This document shows, piece after piece, positions 57,502-64,000 of a DNA stretch of 64,000 bases. Position numbers and translations under genes: made by a program. Under the pieces are notes generated by a model. It made no database searches. It saw nothing but the letters and a program-made list of their open reading frames with translations, and was not told where the DNA came from. Position 1 is the stretch's first letter, and each line of letters begins with the position of its first letter. The DNA comes from Rhexocercosporidium sp. MPI-PUGE-AT-0058 (taxonomy: Eukaryota; Ascomycota; Leotiomycetes; Helotiales), in assembly GCA_020746875.1 (NCBI GenBank), contig JAGTJL010000006.1:372001-436000 (forward strand), written 5' to 3'.

Positions 57502-59484
57502 ATGGCTCGTGCCAATATCAAAGTGATGCAGTTGTCACTCGCTATTCTTGCCCTTTCTCTCACCTTCACCTCTGCCTCTCCAATCAAGACAAGCTCCGAG
57601 CACAGCTCACATGAAGTCCACACGGGTTCAGCTCTCCACCTCCAACTCCCGGGCCGTGGTCATGTCTTCGGAGACCTCGCCGCTAGAGTCACAAGCCCAC
57701 CTCCTCCACCCCCTCCACCCGTTATAGACAATTGTGGCGTCATCTACATTGCACGGGACGGTAAAGTAACCAAGACTTCACCATCAGTCTGCCCAACAAA
57801 GCCCGCTATCCGCGTGAGAGAGACGAAGGCCGTTGCAGAGTACGATCCTGGTGGCGAAGGTGGATTTTATATCGCGAGAACTTTTGCAGTTGAGCCCAAC
57901 TTCGGACCAGTCGAGGCAGCAGCCAGCTCCATCGGAAATTCTCCCCTACTCACCCCTACTACAACTCAAGCGGCCAGCTATGTTGAAAACAGTGGCAGGA
58001 ATTTTCCACGCCAGATTAACAGCCTTCTAATTTCCTCACGCCCACTAAGCTACATCGCTCGGGACGACACTGTGCCTCAAGAGCAATTCCCGCAAAATTC
58101 CTCGGAGTCCATCAGAGATAACATCGATCCAAGACAGACAGCTCCTCCTGGTGGTGGACCATGGCAAGGAGGAAATGGTGGCGTTATCTACATCGCTCGA
58201 GATGAAGATCACAAGGACCATCCACCTGAGCCTCCTCAACAGACTGGAGGCGATGGAGGGATCTGGATCGCCAGACAACGGCATCATTACCCCACGCTAC
58301 CTGATGGAGACCCAACTGGCTGCATCATCTACATCGCTCGAAGCAGCAGACATACTTTAGACACACCTCCTCCAGGATGTCCAACCCCAACCACAGCCTC
58401 TATGAGAGTCCACAGCCATTCTCGCCTACCCCAAGGAGCTAGATCATATAACCTCCGCGCCAAAGACAATGTCCTATCTAGTATAAAACAGGCAATCGAA
58501 TATTCCGAGAATCATATAGAACAACACCCAACCATTACCGGAGAGCTGAGAGATGTTAAGAGACGCATGATCCGGGATGCTGATGAGATGATGCTACAAC
58601 ATTCCAATGCCAAACATGAGGTTGAGCACAAGCCGACTTTCAGTACACTGTTTTCACCAGTTATGACAACATTAACGGTTTCTGCTGAGACTTCACGCGA
58701 GACTGGTGGAATTGTGATAATTAATGGCCCACAATCTGAGAAGCATCATAACAAGCCTCATTCTTCAAAGACAAAGTCTACAGTCTTGCCTGGCACTTTT
58801 ACTGTCACCGGAGGAAGTGGAACTTTTACAGTCATCGCCACACATCCAATCAAGTCCGAACATAAGCATGTATTCGGTCGAATTTTTCCACCTAAATGGC
58901 TATCAACTCATTCAACGACCCATATTCGACCAACTGGCAAGCCTACACCTTCCGAGTGGCTCTCGACTCATACTCGCACTCATACACATGTTTCTACCAA
59001 GAATCAAGTTCGCCCAACCGACCAGACTGTTAAATGTGGAATCTCAACGTCTGCAATAGACAAAACACAATTCCACACAATGAACAAGCACACTTTCAGC
59101 TGGAAGCACATGACGATCACCCCGATAGAAAATCCAACTCACGTCCGACCAACCGACAAGCCAGTTACGTGGGGTTTCGAAGCCCGCGTAGACGTGACAT
59201 TTACTACTCCAACACGGAATTCCGTACTGAGCCCAAGCTGTACCCTCACAGTCAAGCCACCAACTGTGACAATGATGGGCAATGTCAAGATTGTGCACGC
59301 ATCGACCACTACTGTGACACAATATCACTCTTGCGGAGTATGTTTGCTCGAGGCGCCTCGGACTCTAGACCGTAGATGGGAAGCTACAAAGACGGTGGCT
59401 GGTGTCGAGACTGTAACTGTGGACAAGTGTGATGATGGTAGAAGACGACCAACACATGGCCCGATAACCATGAAATCTGTCTAG
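57502..59484 (+). CDS. Secreted repeat protein with six [I/F/S]-[Y/W]-I-A-R motifs
   Basis: A single-exon gene of 660 residues. A signal peptide (about 1-26, ending TSASP) is followed by a Pro-run (66-73). Six motifs then follow: IYIAR 81-85, FYIAR 122-126, SYIAR 183-187, IYIAR 229-233, IWIAR 254-258 and IYIAR 276-280, mostly after one or two glycines. The spacers are Pro/Gly/Asp-rich. A weaker SYNLR occurs at 315. The second half has no such motif but is rich in Thr, His, Ser and Lys. There a second repeat (THIRPTGKP, NQVRPTDQT, THVRPTDKP) recurs three times. No C-terminal GPI signal is seen. The family is unknown to me. It could be a precursor of several small peptides, in the way of fungal ribosomally made peptides, or a surface protein whose short beta-prone segments stack. 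No UstYa-type (DUF3328) oxidase gene lies in this window. Confidence 0.8.
   Translation: MARANIKVMQLSLAILALSLTFTSASPIKTSSEHSSHEVHTGSALHLQLPGRGHVFGDLAARVTSPPPPPPPPVIDNCGVIYIARDGKVTKTSPSVCPTKPAIRVRETKAVAEYDPGGEGGFYIARTFAVEPNFGPVEAAASSIGNSPLLTPTTTQAASYVENSGRNFPRQINSLLISSRPLSYIARDDTVPQEQFPQNSSESIRDNIDPRQTAPPGGGPWQGGNGGVIYIARDEDHKDHPPEPPQQTGGDGGIWIARQRHHYPTLPDGDPTGCIIYIARSSRHTLDTPPPGCPTPTTASMRVHSHSRLPQGARSYNLRAKDNVLSSIKQAIEYSENHIEQHPTITGELRDVKRRMIRDADEMMLQHSNAKHEVEHKPTFSTLFSPVMTTLTVSAETSRETGGIVIINGPQSEKHHNKPHSSKTKSTVLPGTFTVTGGSGTFTVIATHPIKSEHKHVFGRIFPPKWLSTHSTTHIRPTGKPTPSEWLSTHTRTHTHVSTKNQVRPTDQTVKCGISTSAIDKTQFHTMNKHTFSWKHMTITPIENPTHVRPTDKPVTWGFEARVDVTFTTPTRNSVLSPSCTLTVKPPTVTMMGNVKIVHASTTTVTQYHSCGVCLLEAPRTLDRRWEATKTVAGVETVTVDKCDDGRRRPTHGPITMKSV
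57742..58341 (+). repeat. Six coding repeats of the YIAR motif
   Basis: Codon starts of the motifs are 57742, 57865, 58048, 58186, 58261 and 58327. The core is conserved while spacing varies (25-61 residues between motifs), so this is not a simple tandem array. Confidence 0.85.
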
Positions 59485-59984
59485 AGCTTATTGCCTTTCG
59501 ACTCCTTGCATGCTCTTGGTACACCACCACTTGATACTCCTTGGTCTAGAACAGACTGACCCCAGGGTAGGATAATCGGAATGTCGTCGTCCATGCCATT
59601 TGGGTCGTACCATGAATTTGGTTGATGACTTGATTTGGCAAATTGGAGTTTAGTTTGGGAGGGTAGGATTTAGGGAAGGATGCGATGCTTGATATCAAAG
59701 CCCCATCTGAATGAATTCAACTTCCACTTCTTAGGGGATTGATACGAGCGGACTGACTACGGCGGACTCTTCACTATATTTGAACAAAAGCAATGCAATG
59801 ATTTCAAGATCATCCTCATTCGGCGTCATGACTCTGAAGTGTACGTACCGAAACCCAACTCGTTCGGCAAAACCCCTTCCGATGCAAATATTTTGTGATA
59901 TCCCAACGCCTGCAATACATCCATATCCTAACTCCAAGTTTTCCATGATCTACCACTTCCATTCCCCTCGTTTAATTTTTATTT
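59485..59984. other. Intergenic between convergent genes
   Basis: 500 bp shared by the 3' ends of the YIAR-repeat gene and IMP3. No gene seen. Confidence 0.6.
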
Positions 59985-60602
59985 TTACAACAGGTCGAAA
60001 TCATCCAGCTTCTCCCTGTACTTCAAGATATTTCTCTTGATCTTGCTTCCATCCACCCATGTCACAAAGTCCTCCATGCTCCTGGTGACAAGAAAAGCCG
60101 TATCGGTAATGGTTTCTGTCCCAACTCTAACATGTCCCTGCTCGATGATCTTCGTAGCGGCTTGCACTGTCTCTGCCATTCGTAACCTTGTCAACACGAC
60201 TGGTAATCTTCTTCTGCAGAAAGCTGACACTGTGACATTTTTCTCGACTTCTGAGAGTTTAGCATTTGCAGCGTTTGAAGGTAAGATGCCCATGTCGTGG
60301 AGTTTGGAGAGGAGAAGTTCCTCGTGTTTGCGCCGGAAGGAGGAGTCGGGAGGGAGAGCGGCAAGACGATGTGCTAGTTGTTTCAGACTCTGTATTTATA
60401 CTATCAGCATATAATGTGAAGTGATTGAAAGTATGGAGGACCGCACACCGCATATACGATTGTATTTCGCATAGTCTGCTGGTTTTTGGATGTTGTATCG
60501 TCTGATCACCGCCGCATCGCGATGGTTGTTGTCACTCTTGTAGGTGGTGAAATCGACTTTGCGGAGGAGCTTCTGCTCATGATGCTTGAGTTTTCTGACC
60601 AT
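59985..60602 (-). CDS. IMP3: U3 snoRNP protein IMP3
   Basis: Two exons on the minus strand, 60602-60447 and 60389-59985, with a 57-bp intron, give 186 residues, the usual length. The start [18 protein letters not shown] and the [17 protein letters not shown] segment are diagnostic. It has an S4-type RNA-binding region ([15 protein letters not shown] ... IEQGHVRVG), ending [15 protein letters not shown]3 joins the U3 snoRNA to pre-rRNA in the small-subunit processome of the nucleolus. The donor (GTGCGG after TGC GGT) is less standard but gives [12 protein letters not shown] in phase. It is divergent from the bS18m gene, from which it is separated by 193 bp. Confidence 0.95.
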
Positions 60603-60795
60603 CTTGCCTTCGTTTGCCTGGGAATTAATTTGGTGTTGAAGATGCTCGGAGTCTCAACATTTGGCGGGGGTATCAAATAATTTTGGTCCGGTGGAACATT
60701 TTGCCGCTCCGAAAGGCACTAAATATTCACAGCTTCTGGGACAACAGACGACAGCTTAAAGTTTGGAGAGGAACATCACGGTTAAAGAGACAATC
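60603..60795. promoter_or_regulatory. Bidirectional promoter of IMP3 and bS18m genes
   Basis: 193 bp separate the two start codons, so both promoters must overlap. I see no classical TATA box; shared control of cytosolic and mitochondrial ribosome production is inferred. Confidence 0.6.
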
Positions 60796-61672
60796 ATGAT
60801 GGCCCCTCCACGATATCAATGCCTCAATGCATCAAAGCAGATTGTGAAAAACGGGCTGAGTACCAGAGCTGCGTTCTCAACCTCCCGTGTCTCGAGGTCC
60901 GGTAAGTTGAATAGATATTTTTGCAACAGCATCCACTAACAGCTTCTTCAAGATGAACCCCCTTCACGCTCCGCCACCTCAGACCTCCTCGATATATTCC
61001 CACGCTCGAGTCCCAAACCTGTGGACTCTCGATCCGAAGCTCAACCACAGTCTCAAGCTCGACCGGCTTTCAGCAACCCAATCCAGACACAAGCCCAAAG
61101 GCAGCAAAGGAACTCAGGCAATGCACAACTTCTCGGCCTCTTCCAGCGCAGCGCAGACCGAAGACAACATCTAGAGGGATCGAGAGTTCGCGGCGCAACT
61201 ACAGTGGAGGAGATGCAGAATCGTAACCTGGCCCAGGATCTAAGCAAGCAGATCTCGAGGCGTTGGAGGGCGGGTGATATTTATGCACCACACGACTTGA
61301 GTGAGGTTGAGATGGCAAAGTGGAAGAAGAGGAGTCAGCCTCATCATGATGTGTTTGATGTTTTGAACTTGAACCCCGAGGAGCATTATCGGGTATGGCT
61401 TCGCTTTCCGCGGTGGTTTAACAGTCAGGGGCTGACCACTTGCACAGAACTTCTCGATCATCTCCGAATATATGACACCTATGGGACGGATCAAGCATTC
61501 CAAGGAGACGGGCTTGAGGCCTGTGAACCAGAGGAGGATTGCGAGGGCTATCAGGAGGGCAGTTGGGATTGGAATGCACCCGAGTGTGCATAGACACCCG
61601 GAGATCATTTACAAGACTAACGAGAGGAATGAGTCGAACTCTCCATTCAGAGCCCTACCAGGCCCGATGTAA
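60796..61672 (+). CDS. RSM18: Mitochondrial small-subunit ribosomal protein bS18m
   Basis: Three exons, 60796-60901, 60953-61392 and 61448-61672, all in phase, give 256 residues. The N-terminus (MMAPPRYQCLNASKQIVKNG) is basic and without acids, as in mitochondrial targeting. A Gln/Ser-rich low-complexity stretch follows, as is usual in fungal versions. The bS18 core is shown by MGRIKHSKETGLRPVNQRRI and ARAIRRAVGIGMHPSVHRHPE, the latter across the end of the protein. The intron before exon 3 has a GTATGG donor. It would act in the head/platform region of the mitoribosome small subunit. It is divergent from IMP3. Confidence 0.92.
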
Positions 61673-62283
61673 AGACAATTGATTGCATGTAGGATTGAAC
61701 AATTGTACATTAGCTTTGTATATCACCACACTCGGAGTGGCTGGAATAGAATGTGTTTGAAAACAGCATTCCGGTTCATTTCACATGTTTGTGTATATCG
61801 GTTTTCTTGTGACCATTCACTTTCGCGCCCCAGTACGCATATGTTGCCTGAGAGATTTCTTTCGCTCTCTTGTATTCCGGCATGGCATTTTTGAAGTGGC
61901 AGTTCAACTTGTCACTTCAATGCTGTTTTCCAGCTCTCGCTAGCAGGCCAGCATCTTTCCCTATCCCTATCACGACGCGATGAAATCAACGCTTGGCACG
62001 CTTTTATCTTCACGAGCAGTTAGAACTGACAACTAGAAGTGGTCGCAATACAAGTTAGCCATTATGATGGAACGGAACTTCAAATCAACAAAAGTCAGCG
62101 TTATTTATTGTCGAGCCGCGTTCACTGCAGACCCCTGCTGCAGCTGCATATATGCCTGTCAGCTGCTGGATCACACGTCGCACCAGAAGTCGCTGGCACC
62201 AGAATCTTATCAGTCTACAAGCTCCTGCACATACATATATATTACCATTTCAACATCTCATTGTGCCTTACTCTGAGCGCAAG
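61673..62283. other. Intergenic, promoter of the right HET gene
   Basis: 611 bp, no gene supported. Open frames at 61679-61894 and 62064-62276 have no domain. Confidence 0.55.
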
Positions 62284-64000
62284 ATGCCCACTTCCCGATG
62301 TATCTGTTACCCCCTGCACATCACCTGCCTTCCAGAATCGTGTAAACAAGCCTCATTGCCAGCAGTCGAAGAGCCTCATTCTGCAATATCATCGAATACG
62401 GCTGAAGTGTCCTTCACAAGGAAAGAACTAGTACAAGCTGTAAAGTCTGGCTGTCCAACATGCACCATTATTCGCCGGAGCATTGGAAAGTATTTTGACA
62501 GCGCGGCAAATGTAGAAAATGTCGGCCGGGACATTACTGTGACCCGCTTGGAAGATAGACTGAGAATGGTGATTGGACTAAATAAGGTTCCATTTGAGAT
62601 CTTCAATAGTGGTGTGGAGAACAAAGAGTGTATGTTACAACTTTTCTCTTCCCGCACTTTCCAGGGTACTTTTGATTTTCTATCCAGTATCATGGCACTC
62701 CTATTCACACTAGCGAATCTGAATCTACAGCAGCAATCACCAACAGTTGTAAGGCCTTTCCACTGGGCGATTATGGCCCTTTTGGTACCAGTACAGAGTC
62801 AGCATATGAAACATGTCGAAGATGGATTGAGGACTGCGCAGCTCATCATCCAGCTTGCAAATTGAACCTCTCTAAATTACCGCGTCGAGTCGTAGCTGTT
62901 GGACACACCGATGGGAAAGTAATCTTTGAAACCTGCTCTGGGCTCTCCCGGATAACTGTTGACATCGTCAGAACTTCTCGCCCTATCTCTACGAAAGCTC
63001 CGGTGAGGTAGACTCTTACGCGGCATTGAGCCACTGCTGGGGAGCAACTCAGATCATTACCACGACAACTTCGACGCTCTCACAACGAAAAACTCGGATT
63101 CCCTTTGAGTCTCTCTCGAAAACATTCCAAGATGCCGTCCACATAACTCACAATCTTGGCCTGAAGTACATCTGGATCGACTCTCTCTGCATAATCCAAG
63201 ATGACCTCAAGGATTGGGAAACAGAATCCAAGAAGATGGCCGCTGTCTATGAGTCATCTCATGTTACCATCTGCGCCGCCAAATCAGAAGCCGGAAATGG
63301 TGGTTGCTTTGCCGATTTAACTCTCCGTGAGACCGATCCGTATTCGGGTTCTAAGATAGAGGTCCAAGTTCGAAAATGTCCTCGCCATATAGCCAGTGAA
63401 GCGATGTTCCGAGACTCATCATTTTTCCACACCACTAGTAATCTACCTCTTTTCACGCGGGCCTGGACTTTCCAAGAAGAGCTACTTGCTACGAGAGTTC
63501 TTTACTATTGTGCGGACGAGATCGTCTTTCAATGTAAAGAAAATCTTGATTGTCAGTGCGGCAGGATTTCTTCACATATGGCCGAGATCGGCGACAAGAC
63601 ATCGAAGCAGCAGTACGAAGCAGCCTTGATCGACAGCAGCAACATACGGAAACTACAGATTCAGTGGTATCGGATCATCACACAGTACTCAGCTCGTAAT
63701 CTGACAAAGGAAAGTGATCGTCTTCCAGCTCTTTCAGGTCTGGCAGGGGTCTTCCAAAGTAAAAATGTTCTCGGTCGCTTTCTCGCTGGATTGTGGACAC
63801 ATGAGCTACCTCTGTGGTTGACTTGGGTAGTCTGGGGAAGCCATCCACCCTCGAGGCAATACGTAGCTCCTAGCTGGAGCTGGGCTTCCATCCTAAGCGG
63901 GAATCAGATCTGCCTTCCTCTGCTTGAGGCGAATGGCGGTCTCGGTAATGACCAGTTTGAAAATCAGCTTTGCATTTTAGAAGTACACTGTGAACTCGCT
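62284..64000 (+). CDS. HET-domain protein, cut by the right window edge
   Basis: Exons 62284-62629, 62731-62918 and 62972 to beyond 64000 give 521 visible residues. Introns are 101 bp (GTATGT, CTACAG) and 53 bp (GTAATC, GTCAG). The start MPTSRCICYPLH was chosen after a gap-free leader. A Cys pair (CPTC) lies near residue 60. The second splice joins VVAVGHTDGK to NFSPYLYESSGEVD and so leads to the HET motifs: ALSHCWG ending at about residue 202, YIWIDSLCIIQDD at 244-256, TRAWTFQEELLATR, DRLPALSGLA, and APSWSWASI shortly before the edge. No stop or frame break is seen in the third exon. The end of the gene lies outside the window. It is expected to act in vegetative incompatibility; its partner is unknown. 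Confidence 0.88.

Noticed and set aside
57502..59484. Membrane or GPI anchor for the YIAR-repeat protein
   Set aside because: The C-terminus (GPITMKSV) is not hydrophobic and no other helix after the signal peptide is long enough.
1..64000. CRISPR arrays, insertion sequences, rRNA genes, intact transposons
   Set aside because: None were seen; genes with spliceosomal introns show this is eukaryotic nuclear DNA.

Overview
The window is nuclear DNA of a filamentous ascomycete. Genes carry short introns (mostly 46-80 bp) with GT-AG ends and CTAAC-like branch points. The families present (HET, NACHT-ankyrin, Pth11-like rhodopsin fold, DUF1996, DUF3824) are typical of Pezizomycotina. The mix would suit a leotiomycete, but that is a guess from recall. 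Most protein-coding genes are split, so I rebuilt exon chains by matching splice sites and codon phase; the exon coordinates are in the entries.

Layout, left to right. 0.2-1.2 kb: catalase-related peroxidase. 1.8-4.4 kb: a heavily damaged HET pseudogene. 4.6-6.0 kb: Pth11-like seven-helix membrane protein. 7.4-8.4 kb: secreted alpha/beta hydrolase. 8.9-10.2 kb: unknown membrane protein, followed by a relic of an MFS drug-efflux transporter. 12.5-19.2 kb: an intact HET gene beside a NACHT/ankyrin NLR with almost identical repeats, which looks like an allorecognition neighbourhood. 19.6-26.4 kb: a conserved housekeeping block of a mitochondrial PPR-type protein, ATG7 and dCMP deaminase; the last two are divergent and share a promoter. 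26.5-29.1 kb: a dead divergent pair, an MCT-type transporter and a Zn2Cys6 regulator. 29.5-30.7 kb: secreted DUF1996 protein. 33.3-36.8 kb: DUF3824 protein. 39.9-44.1 kb: a 1128-residue uncharacterised protein with unusually long introns. 44-59.5 kb: a gene-poor stretch holding four surface, secreted or carbohydrate-binding genes (Ser/Ala-rich surface protein, 8-Cys membrane-anchored protein, PLL-like propeller lectin, and a secreted protein with six YIAR-type repeats). 60-61.7 kb: divergent ribosome genes IMP3 and mitochondrial bS18m. 62.3 kb to the right edge: another intact HET gene, cut by the window end.

The most interesting candidate is the 660-residue secreted protein at 57.5 kb. It repeats a short hydrophobic Tyr/Trp-Ile-Ala-Arg motif six times and resembles either a precursor of repeated small peptides or a beta-aggregating surface protein. 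Next are the HET/NLR neighbourhood and the two loci of decayed genes, whose premature stops would be compatible with repeat-induced point mutation.
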